DNA from: a bacterium TMED144
Lineage (GTDB): Bacteria > Fidelibacterota > Marinisomatia > Marinisomatales > TCS55
Reading direction: 5' to 3'
Length of the DNA: 8,879 nt
Assembly (NCBI GenBank): GCA_002170005.2
Contig: NHGT02000003.1
Span: forward strand, 69,128 to 78,006
A program made the translations under genes and the position numbers. A model generated the notes under the pieces. It searched no databases. It was not told the origin of the DNA and worked only from the letters and a program-made list of their open reading frames with translations. This document shows positions 1-8,120 of this stretch, one piece after another. Within the stretch, counting starts at the first letter, position 1; each line of letters begins with the position of its first letter.

Positions 1-956
1 CCTTTTTTTTCTAATTGATTATCAAAAAAAAGTTTTTCAAAAGAGTTGATATTTTTTCCATCCTTTAAATCTTCTAATTGATCTGGACAAAAATCACAAA
101 ATTCATCAGGATACATTCCAGAAAATATTGCATTCCTAGAAAATGGAGTTGAGGTTGGAAGAATAGACACTGAAGATTTAGATTCTATATTAAAATTTTT
201 AGATAAAACCTCTTTCAAAAAATAAAACTGATCTAATCGCATAGCTTCTAGGACTATAAAGCATACTTTTTTATTTTCAGACAATAAGGGAATAATTTCT
301 CTATCAAAAATATCTTTGGATAATGAATCACCATCATTTTCTTTTAAAAAGGTGGCATATTTTTTTTCCACAAATTTTGTAAAATATCTATTTGAATTTT
401 CAAATTGGCTATTGAATATTTCAATTAAACTGTTTTCGCTTTGATTCTCAATTTTCAAGTTCCATTTCGTAAGCATTTCATAAATTATCCACCAATCGCT
501 AAAAGAGTTTGCATTTATAGATAATGATTCAATTTCTTGAAACTCCTTAAGGTATTGACTAGAAACCTTTTTATTGTAAATCTTATTTTTCTCTATAGTT
601 TCTTTACATGCCATAAAAATTTGGCTTGGATTAACAGGCTTTATTAACAAATGAGATATTTTTTCAGAAATAGCTTCATCCATCAACCACTCTTCATCAC
701 TTTTAGTTATCATAATAACGTCAATAGATGGATCTTTTTCTTTTATGAGTTTTAAGGTTTCTATGCCATCCAAACCAAACATGAATTGATCTAAAAGCAC
801 AAGGTCATAATTATTATTTGTGAGCTCATTTATTGCATCCTGTCCATTGTTTGAAGTTGAAACAACATATCCTTTTTCTTCTAAAAATAATATGTGTGGC
901 TTTAACTGATTTATCTCATCATCAACCCACAAAATTTTTCCTCTCATATTTTTCAT
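1..956 (-). CDS. porX: PorX-like response regulator, receiver plus PglZ domain (C-terminus beyond window)
   Basis: This is the N-terminal 318 codons of a two-domain cytoplasmic regulator; the reading frame is still open at base 1, so the end of the protein lies outside the window. PorX proteins are about 515 residues, so roughly 60% is present. Residues 6-125 are a CheY-like receiver with the acidic pair D12/D13 after ILWV, phospho-acceptor D56, T84 and K106-P107. After a helical linker, a PglZ (alkaline-phosphatase superfamily) domain begins near residue 225, with the segment FIVLEAMRLDQF and then LPTSTPFSRNAIFSG, whose T268/T270 region holds the expected Thr nucleophile. In Bacteroidota, PorX works with the kinase PorY in type IX secretion control, and its PglZ domain has been shown to cleave oligonucleotides. 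Oddities are DQFMFG after the acceptor in place of the usual DExMPG, and E237 where family members usually have a metal-binding Asp. It lies 14 bases after the cyclase stop. The start is the ATG at 956; the ATG at 947 is also possible. The family call is firm, but a type IX secretion role is not shown here. Confidence 0.88.
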   Translation of the reverse strand, partial: MKNMRGKILWVDDEINQLKPHILFLEEKGYVVSTSNNGQDAINELTNNNYDLVLLDQFMFGLDGIETLKLIKEKDPSIDVIMITKSDEEWLMDEAISEKISHLLIKPVNPSQIFMACKETIEKNKIYNKKVSSQYLKEFQEIESLSINANSFSDWWIIYEMLTKWNLKIENQSENSLIEIFNSQFENSNRYFTKFVEKKYATFLKENDGDSLSKDIFDREIIPLLSENKKVCFIVLEAMRLDQFYFLKEVLSKNFNIESKSSVSILPTSTPFSRNAIFSGMYPDEFCDFCPDQLEDLKDGKNINSFEKLFFDNQLEKK

Positions 957-970
957 TTACAAAAAAATTA

Positions 971-3577
971 TTATTTTGTTTTCATGGTCCATATTCCATC
1001 CCAATCTTTTCCCGGAGAATTTTTTTGAAAATAATTACACCTTTCAATATAAATCTTGGAAGGATTAGTTGGTCTATCTTCAATTATCTCTTCAAATTTT
1101 TCAGACTCTTTAAATATTTTTTTTGCTTTTATCCAACTTTGATCTTTATATAATAACATAGCTTCATTAAATGCAGTAATTAAATTTGAATTTTCTTTAC
1201 TCAATTTATTTTTTTCAGATAAAAGCTCATAAACCTTAACAGGTTTATTTTTACCTTTTACTTTTATTTTATCAAGGTATCTCCATTCGAAAAAATCCGA
1301 TACTTTATTATAAGTATTTTCAGCAACAAAGAGGTACACTCCGTAGTGTTTAGCTGCAGGCTCTAACCTAGCTGCTAAATTTACAGTGTCACCCATCATT
1401 GTATAATTCATTCTCATTGATGAGCCCATATTGCCTGTCACCATCTCACCGGAATTAATACCAATTCTATGTCTCATGTTTGGAACAATTTCAGGCCAAC
1501 CATTTTCGTTGCTCCATTTTCTTCGCATATCATTTAATTTTTTCTCCATTTCAAGTGCAGTCATGCATGCGTGGAATTCATGATCCTTTAAGGGCACAGG
1601 AGCTCCATAAAATGCTACAATAGCATCTCCGATATATTTGTCTAAGGTTCCATTATGTTTTAATAAAATGGTAGTCATTTCTGTTAAATAATCATTCATT
1701 AAGCTAACCATTTTTTCAGGCTCCAAGGCTTCGGAAAAGGATGAGAAACTTTGAATATCTGAGAAAAACGCGGTATGATAACCTGCTTCTCCTCCAAGCT
1801 TAGGTTCTTGTTTTTTTTGATACATTTCATCAATAAGGTCAGGTGAGATATATGCTCCAAATGTGCTTTTAAGAAATTTTTTATCTTGTTGCTCAACAAT
1901 AAAATCATAGAGGACAACTCCAATATATGTTATCAATAGTCCTGCTAATGGTGCAACAATTGGAATAATATAAGAATCGCCTGGTTTCGGCAAATGTAAA
2001 AAAAGCAATGAATTAGGATTTTCAATAATTGATGGGAAAAGCTTCATTGCGGGAAATTTAAAAATCCAAAATACGTCATTCACAAAAAGCCCACATGCAA
2101 TACAAAAATATACTAAAGCTTCAATCAATATTAAAAACCCTGCAGTAATTGGATTAACAAATGATAAAATCGTAAATGCCAAAAGACTTAATAGTGCGAT
2201 CAATAAAGTATGGCTAAAGGGATAATCATAAATCAAATTAGTTAATTGACCCCCAAGGACTTTAATATAATTGCTATCTATGAGAGTTTGAATTGCATTT
2301 GCGTGAGTTTCAACGCCAGGAGTGAGTTGTTGAATGTTTTTATAATTATAATAAGGTGTTTGTTTGTAATCATGATGAACTTCAACCGATGTTCCTATGA
2401 TGACAATTTTATTATAAAAAGGTGAATTTTTTATATCAAACTCATCACCTAAACCCATTGCGGCCATCATTTCAGCTTTTTCTTGTGGGTCCTTAATTGC
2501 ATCAATCCAATCTGGTATTTCTCCAGGTATAAATTGACTCATCCAGTCTATATCCTCTATTGGGTCTCTAAGGGTCACATCCTCCGTATCAATAATATAA
2601 GCCAAAGAATATTTAGCAAACGTACCCCAAGGTGGTAAATCCTGCCTTCCTTTGATTTTATAACCAGACGGAGGACCATAATAATTTACCAAAAAGGTAT
2701 TGCCAGCACCATATGCCTGAATTTTATTCTCACCGTAAGTCCAAATCAATTTATTCTGATCAAAATATGGTTTTGTAGTATCGGGGATACCAAGAAAAGC
2801 TTTGTAAGCTTTTAAGCCTAGCGTTAAATAATATTTATCAGGCTCATGATCCATTAGATCAAAAAGTGCATACCTCCTAGAAAATCCGTCAAGATCCATC
2901 TGATCATTGATTAGTCCCATTTCAGGATTTGATGCAACAATAGACTTAACAGGATACGAAATATACTGTGGAGGAATTAAAGAATTTTCAGTGACTAATT
3001 TTGCGGGCATAACAATTGTAGTTCCAAACATTTGTGCCTCTGCTACAGCTTCACCTAGCATTTTATCCCCATGTCGTGGAATCAACCTTGGTAAGGATTC
3101 TAAAATATAATTTGCTTGAGATGAGTCAGTGATATTTGGAACCTGATCTATAATGTACTGGCTAGTTGTAGACTCTATCAGATCGTAATATATTTCAGAT
3201 CTACTCTCAGGTGCATCAAATTGTATATCAAATACAATTACCTTGGCACCTGCCTTGTAAAGATTTTTTATTGCCCTTCCCCAAATACTACCTCTGGGAT
3301 AGGGCCATTCTTCAGGTATTAATCGCCATGCCTCATCATCTACTTCAATTAATACCACATCAGTACCATTTTGAAGAAACAGTGAATCATTAGCTGACCA
3401 ACCTGTCAGGGGGCCCCTTACATTGCTAAATCTGTAATCATAGAGCTTAAGCTCAGGAACATCAAAAACGCCAAATCTATGTGCCAATGAAATAATAACG
3501 ATAGAACCAAAAGTGATAGACCATCCCACCCAATTCTTTGTTAAATAATTTTTGATTTTTTCAAAAAAAATATTCAT
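971..3577 (-). CDS. CHASE2-domain class III adenylate cyclase, inner membrane
   Basis: This complete 868-residue receptor cyclase is predicted to convert ATP to cAMP. One membrane segment (about 17-33) precedes a large extracytoplasmic CHASE2 sensor (about 35-440). The sensor shows WPYPRGSIWGRAI (91-103), AKVIVFDIQFDAPE, FYNKIVIIGTSVEV (387-400) and GVETHANAIQTL (421-432). Three more membrane segments follow (about 455-473, 477-497, 536-558), then a cytoplasmic cyclase domain (about 597-785). Metal-binding Asps are D607 (FFSDIQSF) and D651 (KYIGDAIVAFYGAP). The purine-selecting pair is K647 and T726 (YTMMGD), which points to ATP and subclass IIIb; N733 and R737 (NLAARLE) are the transition-state residues. 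All catalytic positions are therefore intact. The C-terminus has a helical, TPR-like stretch (797-830) and the tail IERC...DWDGIWTMKTK that is typical of CHASE2 cyclases, so the protein is full length. The ATG lies 2 bases after the upstream stop, suggesting translational coupling. Guanylate cyclase activity is unlikely given K/T. The ligand of CHASE2 is unknown. Confidence 0.95.
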   Translation of the reverse strand: MNIFFEKIKNYLTKNWVGWSITFGSIVIISLAHRFGVFDVPELKLYDYRFSNVRGPLTGWSANDSLFLQNGTDVVLIEVDDEAWRLIPEEWPYPRGSIWGRAIKNLYKAGAKVIVFDIQFDAPESRSEIYYDLIESTTSQYIIDQVPNITDSSQANYILESLPRLIPRHGDKMLGEAVAEAQMFGTTIVMPAKLVTENSLIPPQYISYPVKSIVASNPEMGLINDQMDLDGFSRRYALFDLMDHEPDKYYLTLGLKAYKAFLGIPDTTKPYFDQNKLIWTYGENKIQAYGAGNTFLVNYYGPPSGYKIKGRQDLPPWGTFAKYSLAYIIDTEDVTLRDPIEDIDWMSQFIPGEIPDWIDAIKDPQEKAEMMAAMGLGDEFDIKNSPFYNKIVIIGTSVEVHHDYKQTPYYNYKNIQQLTPGVETHANAIQTLIDSNYIKVLGGQLTNLIYDYPFSHTLLIALLSLLAFTILSFVNPITAGFLILIEALVYFCIACGLFVNDVFWIFKFPAMKLFPSIIENPNSLLFLHLPKPGDSYIIPIVAPLAGLLITYIGVVLYDFIVEQQDKKFLKSTFGAYISPDLIDEMYQKKQEPKLGGEAGYHTAFFSDIQSFSSFSEALEPEKMVSLMNDYLTEMTTILLKHNGTLDKYIGDAIVAFYGAPVPLKDHEFHACMTALEMEKKLNDMRRKWSNENGWPEIVPNMRHRIGINSGEMVTGNMGSSMRMNYTMMGDTVNLAARLEPAAKHYGVYLFVAENTYNKVSDFFEWRYLDKIKVKGKNKPVKVYELLSEKNKLSKENSNLITAFNEAMLLYKDQSWIKAKKIFKESEKFEEIIEDRPTNPSKIYIERCNYFQKNSPGKDWDGIWTMKTK

Positions 3578-3579
3578 AT

Positions 3580-6279
3580 TTAAAACTTATAAAACATTGT
3601 TAGCGTTATTCCTGAAGCATTGATATCAATTTTGCGTTCATTTTCATCAGGATTTTTATTATGACTAAATCTAAAATAAGCTAATAAGTTTAAATTCAAA
3701 TCTTCTCTTACGTAATAATCTACACCACTTCTTAATCCAAGTAAAGTGGAAGAGTTTTTTCCTTTACTACTTAATAAGGAAGCTTCACTTTTAGAAACTA
3801 ATTTTTCTCCTAAAAATTTTCTATTAATATTAAAAGATAGGCTTGTTAGCGTATATGGCAATTTAGTGAATAAATCGTTTTCAAAAGTAGGGATCTCAAG
3901 GCTTGTTCTGTTAAACTGTACATAAGTGCGAAGAAATGAAGAAAATATTGAAGATAAATTGAATGATAAAATATTTGAATTAGTTTTTGCAAAAAAATAT
4001 GCTTCATTTCTCTTGGATGCAAAATTATCTAGATTAATTACATTACCATAGTTTATAGTAATGTTATTTTTAACATCTCCTGAATTAAAAGGGTAGGTTA
4101 AAGCTAATACACTGGTAGTAGCGTCAGAGTCTTCTCTTAAATCTACTATTTTAGAGCCAACAGAATCTAAATTTGTCTTTTCATTGTTTTTGTTTATGCT
4201 TTGATAATTGTATGAAAATGTCGGTAGACCTGGACCAGGTAAAAACGTAGCGTTAATGAAGAAGGTATTTGTATTAAGTGGATTCACAACTGTATCTAAA
4301 ATTTTGTTATCGCGATGCTTAAATCCGATGTTAAGAAAAACTTTTTGATTTAATAATCCAATTCTATTTTGCAAAGTAATATTTCTTGAATTATTTCTTA
4401 AAAATGGATTTGCTAAGGAAATATATTCAGGTCCAATCTGTTGATATTCAAGTAATATATTATTTCTATTGTATTTCCCTCTTATGCTAAACTTAAATGC
4501 CGATGATGGCATGTTAATAATGGCTGTTAGAGGGGATGATTTCATAATAGTATAGTCAATGGGAATCAGCGGTGTCATATTTGTGTTAATAATAAATATG
4601 TCTTTCATTCTGCCTGGATCAAAGGGTATTTGGTCAGTTGATATCTCTGAAGAAGATACAATAGGATCGCCATTTTCATCATAAGTGCGCCCTATAAATC
4701 CATCTAGTGAATTATCAATGGAAGTATCCAATTGAGCAATTGATAAAGCTCCATCCCAGATATCCTTATTATATAGACTCAGGTTCCAATCAAAATCGAT
4801 AGCTATTTTTCTATTATCTAGAAATGTTCCAATATTAAAACCTACAATAAGATTGTCTTGGGGCTTAATGCCTTTCCAATTTGATGATGGTGCAAATAAG
4901 TTATGATTGTTTAATGATAATTGAGTTTGAAAGGTATTCAAGTTATAATTCCCACTTATTATTCCATCGATTGATGAATCAACAAAAAAGTTTGCATCAG
5001 ATATTTCCCTGCTTACGGATGTAGTATCGTCTCTTATCTTCAATAAATGAGCTCCAAATTCAACTTTGTTAAATAGATTTGTAGATAATCTCGCTCCATA
5101 TATTCCTCTCTTAAATTCAAACCCTGTTCGGTCAAGATAATAAGTTTTGGTACCATCTGTCTCATTGTCAGTTAAATCATATATCAGATCATAGGCCCCA
5201 TTTATGCCTGACTTTCTCTGCACAGCTCTGTTTAACTCCCCATTTATTAGTTGGAACCTGAGCCAGTTAAAATCAACATCTAACCCAAGACCTCGAACTC
5301 TTTTGCCATCAATTGTTAGATTGGTAAATTGCGGGAAAAAATCTCCAATTTGAACCTCTAAGAATCTTCCAAAGGATAGATTAGAGCTTAGTCTGTTGTA
5401 TGGTTGATTATAAATTGACTCTTTTGAGCTTATTCTAATTGAATTGTCAAGCCTAGCCCATTGTGCATCTAATGAAAATTTTCCAGAAAATTCAGCGATG
5501 TTTATTTCGCTATCAACAATCTTTTCAGCGGTCAATCTAGAATTAATATTTCCAAAGTAACTTATAGTATTAGATTCCTTCTCAACGAGTTCTTTTACGC
5601 TAAAACTCCATATTAAAGGTTTAATTATTTGATCATCTAAATCTTTTAATCGAATTTCGACTGTGTGAAAGCCATTTCTTAAACCCTTAGCTGCATAAAC
5701 AAGTATATCACCATCGAATATATACTTAGATGACATGTCAGCACCATCTAGGAATAATTCTACTGAATTTCTGTTAATTTCTGTTGCATTGAAGAAAGAA
5801 ACAGCAATAACAGGATTATCCGTATTCAAATTTGCATTGGGGAAAGGCGATAAAATCAGAATATCAGATTCTAATGGTTCACCAAAATAATTGTCTTCTT
5901 GAACTGTTCTAACAAAAATAGGATTATTAAACGGATCGACTCTTGGATACGATAATATTTTTTCATTGTCAAATTGAAACGTGATAAGATATTCAATCCC
6001 ATCTTCTGTTAAGCTAAAAGATGGTAGCTTAGCTTCCCAATTAAAGCCTGTATCAACAAATGGGATCTCCAAATAGGATTCACCTTTTGGAGATCTATAG
6101 TAAAGAGTTCCTTTAATTGGTTTTTCAATATCAAGCAAAGATACTTTTATGACTAAATCTTCACCCGATTGGGCATTGGCTGGAGGAATATGATAAATAT
6201 TCCTTTGTGCAAACATTATGCTTAGAAAAAAAAAGAATACAGCCAATAAAGCTTTCTTTATTTTAATATCTTCTATCAA
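3580..6279 (-). CDS. Large outer-membrane beta-barrel protein with two N-terminal Ig-like domains
   Basis: This 899-residue protein belongs to no named family that I recognise. It has a Sec signal peptide (hydrophobic core about 10-22, likely cleavage after FA24). Two Ig-like beta-sandwich regions follow: about 32-125, and about 137-230, where SVELFLDG and GFHTVEIRLKDLD resemble bacterial Ig folds. From about 240 to the end, amphipathic strands alternate with polar turns, and the chain ends in LTMFYKF with a terminal Phe, the usual signal for insertion by the BAM complex. A Gly/Phe/Arg-rich segment at 312-330 (GDFFPQFTN followed by LTIDGKRVRG) stands out as the most conserved-looking part. 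The protein is probably a surface-exposed barrel whose Ig domains face the periplasm. Start: no ATG occurs in any frame between the upstream stop and the signal-peptide core, and the TTG at 6279 gives a lysine-bearing N-terminus, so TTG is preferred. It begins 10 bases after the FecR gene and ends 2 bases before the cyclase. Transport, scaffold or sensor roles are all possible. Confidence 0.8.
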   Translation of the reverse strand: MIEDIKIKKALLAVFFFFLSIMFAQRNIYHIPPANAQSGEDLVIKVSLLDIEKPIKGTLYYRSPKGESYLEIPFVDTGFNWEAKLPSFSLTEDGIEYLITFQFDNEKILSYPRVDPFNNPIFVRTVQEDNYFGEPLESDILILSPFPNANLNTDNPVIAVSFFNATEINRNSVELFLDGADMSSKYIFDGDILVYAAKGLRNGFHTVEIRLKDLDDQIIKPLIWSFSVKELVEKESNTISYFGNINSRLTAEKIVDSEINIAEFSGKFSLDAQWARLDNSIRISSKESIYNQPYNRLSSNLSFGRFLEVQIGDFFPQFTNLTIDGKRVRGLGLDVDFNWLRFQLINGELNRAVQRKSGINGAYDLIYDLTDNETDGTKTYYLDRTGFEFKRGIYGARLSTNLFNKVEFGAHLLKIRDDTTSVSREISDANFFVDSSIDGIISGNYNLNTFQTQLSLNNHNLFAPSSNWKGIKPQDNLIVGFNIGTFLDNRKIAIDFDWNLSLYNKDIWDGALSIAQLDTSIDNSLDGFIGRTYDENGDPIVSSSEISTDQIPFDPGRMKDIFIINTNMTPLIPIDYTIMKSSPLTAIINMPSSAFKFSIRGKYNRNNILLEYQQIGPEYISLANPFLRNNSRNITLQNRIGLLNQKVFLNIGFKHRDNKILDTVVNPLNTNTFFINATFLPGPGLPTFSYNYQSINKNNEKTNLDSVGSKIVDLREDSDATTSVLALTYPFNSGDVKNNITINYGNVINLDNFASKRNEAYFFAKTNSNILSFNLSSIFSSFLRTYVQFNRTSLEIPTFENDLFTKLPYTLTSLSFNINRKFLGEKLVSKSEASLLSSKGKNSSTLLGLRSGVDYYVREDLNLNLLAYFRFSHNKNPDENERKIDINASGITLTMFYKF

Positions 6280-6289
6280 AAGCTATCTT

Positions 6290-6961
6290 TTACCTATAAT
6301 TAATTATAAGCTTTTTTTTCTTTCCGGTAGAATCTAAAAATTCTATCTCAATCGAATTAATTTTTGATTTAGAATCTATTTCATCCTCAGGTAAAATTTT
6401 TGGATCGGTTTTTTTTGTCTGCAAATTTCCATCAATATTAGAAAATCCTGTAATACCTGCTTCAATATCAACGCTTATTCCTGAATTCTTATTTGTTAGC
6501 GCAATCAAACCATCTAATCCATGAACGAAATCTTGGCCATTGTCGTTGTCACTTATAAACCAAAAATCTGTACCCTTAACCGAAGCAACAGAAACAGAAG
6601 ATTCAACAATAAAGTTTTTCCTGTTTTGATCAGTGACTTGAGCTCGCAAGGTTCCTCCTTGTAAATTTATCTCTTTTGAAATAGATCCTCTTTTTCTTTG
6701 TCCATTTATAGTTAAGATTGAGTTTTCTTTAATTTTTAGAATAGATCTATCATCAATGAAAATTATCGCCGCGAAAGACCCTCTAGATGTTTTGATTTGA
6801 TCGCCAATACTTAAAATGCTCCCCTGTTTTAATTTAAGAGAACTACCTTTCTTTTTAATAATTTCCACATTGCCAAATACCTTTGTTGAAATAGCCATTT
6901 GATCTTGAGCAAATAGAGAAGAGATTAAAAGAGCGCATGTTACCATTATTTTTATAGGCAT
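6290..6961 (-). CDS. Secreted FecR-domain protein
   Basis: This 223-residue exported protein has a Sec signal peptide (MPIKIMVTCALLISSLFA, cleavage before Gln19). A FecR-type beta-rich domain covers about residues 24-170. Recognisable parts are GSILSIGDQIKTSRGSFAAI, the following IDDRSILKIKENSIL, LQGGTLRAQV, and SVKGTDFWF, which corresponds to the RGT-x-F core motif of the family. A polar tail ends in a Lys-rich strand. Classical FecR proteins are membrane-spanning anti-sigma regulators of iron-citrate uptake; here there is no cytoplasmic N-terminal domain, no second membrane segment and no sigma-factor gene nearby. An iron-uptake role is therefore not supported. FecR domains of this free, exported kind are often encoded next to CHASE2 cyclases, as here, and may deliver or shape the signal read by the sensor. 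The frame extends to a TTG at 6973, but the ATG at 6961, one base after the preceding stop, gives a standard signal peptide and is chosen. Confidence 0.87.
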   Translation of the reverse strand: MPIKIMVTCALLISSLFAQDQMAISTKVFGNVEIIKKKGSSLKLKQGSILSIGDQIKTSRGSFAAIIFIDDRSILKIKENSILTINGQRKRGSISKEINLQGGTLRAQVTDQNRKNFIVESSVSVASVKGTDFWFISDNDNGQDFVHGLDGLIALTNKNSGISVDIEAGITGFSNIDGNLQTKKTDPKILPEDEIDSKSKINSIEIEFLDSTGKKKKLIINYR

Positions 6962-6962
6962 T

Positions 6963-8120
6963 TTATTCTTCAACTCTTATTGATTCTATCAAAAAATATT
7001 GCCTGCCAATTTGGAGTAAAATATCCTGTGCAGTCGATTGATCTATGGTATTGCTATTTTTTTTGATTAATCCTATTTCTCTACTCGTTGATAGCGGTCC
7101 ATTATTTTCAAACAGGGAATTATATTCTTCTTCAGAGATAGCATTTTTAATAGCGTCTAACATTATGGATATGGATACATCATAATTTGATTGTGAAGGA
7201 TCTTTTAATTTAAAAGCATATATTGAAGAAGTGTATACATCGTAACCGCTTGTGGAAGGCGCTTCAACTTTTATCTGCCATACATAGGTATTGTTACTCT
7301 CAAGCAATCTGGCTCCTGATAAAGGATATTGATAAGTACTGACATCGTCCAATTTTAACCATTCCTTGCTTTGGTTACTGGGTACAAGCCTCTCATATAA
7401 TAATGCATCTTCCATAGAAGAATGATAATCATCTTTATACTCTGCAATTCGGATATAAGTATCACAATTTCTACAATAGCCTTTATTCCAATTGAAAGTT
7501 GGGTATGGGGTATAAATGACATTGAAAGATGTATCTGCAAGTGAACCTCCCGGTGATTCAAGGTTTACACCTGATGGGGCTTCAACAATTATTGTTTCTT
7601 CATCGCTACTAGTCAGAGATAGATCATTTTCTGAAAAACCAGAATATATTGATATTTCAAATCTATATTCTCCATCTGCAAGTCTACCTGAAGTGATAAC
7701 AGAGCTTATAACAGATTCATAATCTGCAGGGTTTATTGAACTTAAAGTTCTAAAGGTAATAGGTACAATATTTGGAGGAATAGATTGATCTACCAAGGAG
7801 CTAGTATTTTCATTTACATTCTTGTTATCGATCAATATACTATTTTTCATCAAAAAAGGATCAGATTCAATTTCAACAATTGATGTTCTAGAATTAATTC
7901 CAAGCGCAGGAGAAAGAAGAGATGCTTTGAATTTTATTTTTGCAAAGATTGGATATTTTTCTGAATAGATATTATAGCGAAATAAGGGAACATCGCTTTT
8001 ACCAGTCATTAGGTCAAAATTAGATAAATAGTATGCCGTGTAGTTAAAAAATTGACCATCCAGTTTTACCTGACAAAAAGCTGATGAAAACAATAACGCT
8101 TTGAATAATAATTTTTTCAT
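6963..8120 (-). CDS. Secreted beta-sandwich protein of unknown function, first gene of the cluster
   Basis: I do not recognise a named family for this 385-residue protein. It begins with a short signal peptide (MKKLLFKALLFSSAFC, probable cleavage before Gln17). The SAFC sequence is a poor lipobox, so a lipoprotein is possible but not favoured. An N-terminal beta-rich region (about 17-183) contains GRLADGEYRFEISIYSG, a pattern common in Ig-like exported proteins. A second sandwich (about 190-308) carries YPTFNWNKGY and NNTYVWQIKVEAP, resembling fibronectin-III-like domains. A C-R-N-C pair lies at 216-219 and could form a disulfide or bind a metal. The last ~70 residues (about 316-385) look helical, with DVSISIMLDAIKNAISEEEYNSLF-like heptads. 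The frame extends to a TTG at 8144, but the ATG at 8120 begins directly at the lysines of the signal peptide and is preferred. It is the promoter-proximal gene, and its stop lies one base before the FecR start. It is probably a periplasmic or surface partner of the FecR and barrel proteins. Confidence 0.75.
   Translation of the reverse strand: MKKLLFKALLFSSAFCQVKLDGQFFNYTAYYLSNFDLMTGKSDVPLFRYNIYSEKYPIFAKIKFKASLLSPALGINSRTSIVEIESDPFLMKNSILIDNKNVNENTSSLVDQSIPPNIVPITFRTLSSINPADYESVISSVITSGRLADGEYRFEISIYSGFSENDLSLTSSDEETIIVEAPSGVNLESPGGSLADTSFNVIYTPYPTFNWNKGYCRNCDTYIRIAEYKDDYHSSMEDALLYERLVPSNQSKEWLKLDDVSTYQYPLSGARLLESNNTYVWQIKVEAPSTSGYDVYTSSIYAFKLKDPSQSNYDVSISIMLDAIKNAISEEEYNSLFENNGPLSTSREIGLIKKNSNTIDQSTAQDILLQIGRQYFLIESIRVEE

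Noticed and set aside
1..956. PorX-like gene as a truncated pseudogene
   Set aside because: The frame is open to base 1 without a stop or frameshift; it is cut only by the window edge.
833..1153. Plus-strand open frame of 106 codons across the cyclase-PorX junction
   Set aside because: It is antisense to two well-supported genes and rich in Phe/Leu/Ile from AT-rich complement, with no recognisable domain.
1699..3393. Small open frames at 1699-1923 (minus), 2907-3110 (plus) and 3211-3393 (plus)
   Set aside because: All lie inside the cyclase gene in other frames and encode no recognisable motif; the cyclase reading frame is continuous.
6290..6961. FecR protein as iron-citrate anti-sigma regulator
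   Set aside because: There is no cytoplasmic anti-sigma domain, no sigma-factor gene and no TonB-receptor signature nearby; the domain is simply exported.
7355..7722. Small open frames at 7355-7561 (minus) and 7516-7722 (plus)
   Set aside because: They are shadows of the first cluster gene, whose frame is intact.
6963..8120. First cluster gene as a lipoprotein
   Set aside because: The sequence before Cys16 (S-A-F) is a poor lipobox because Phe is at -1, and the neighbouring genes use an equivalent F-A-Q signal-peptidase I site.
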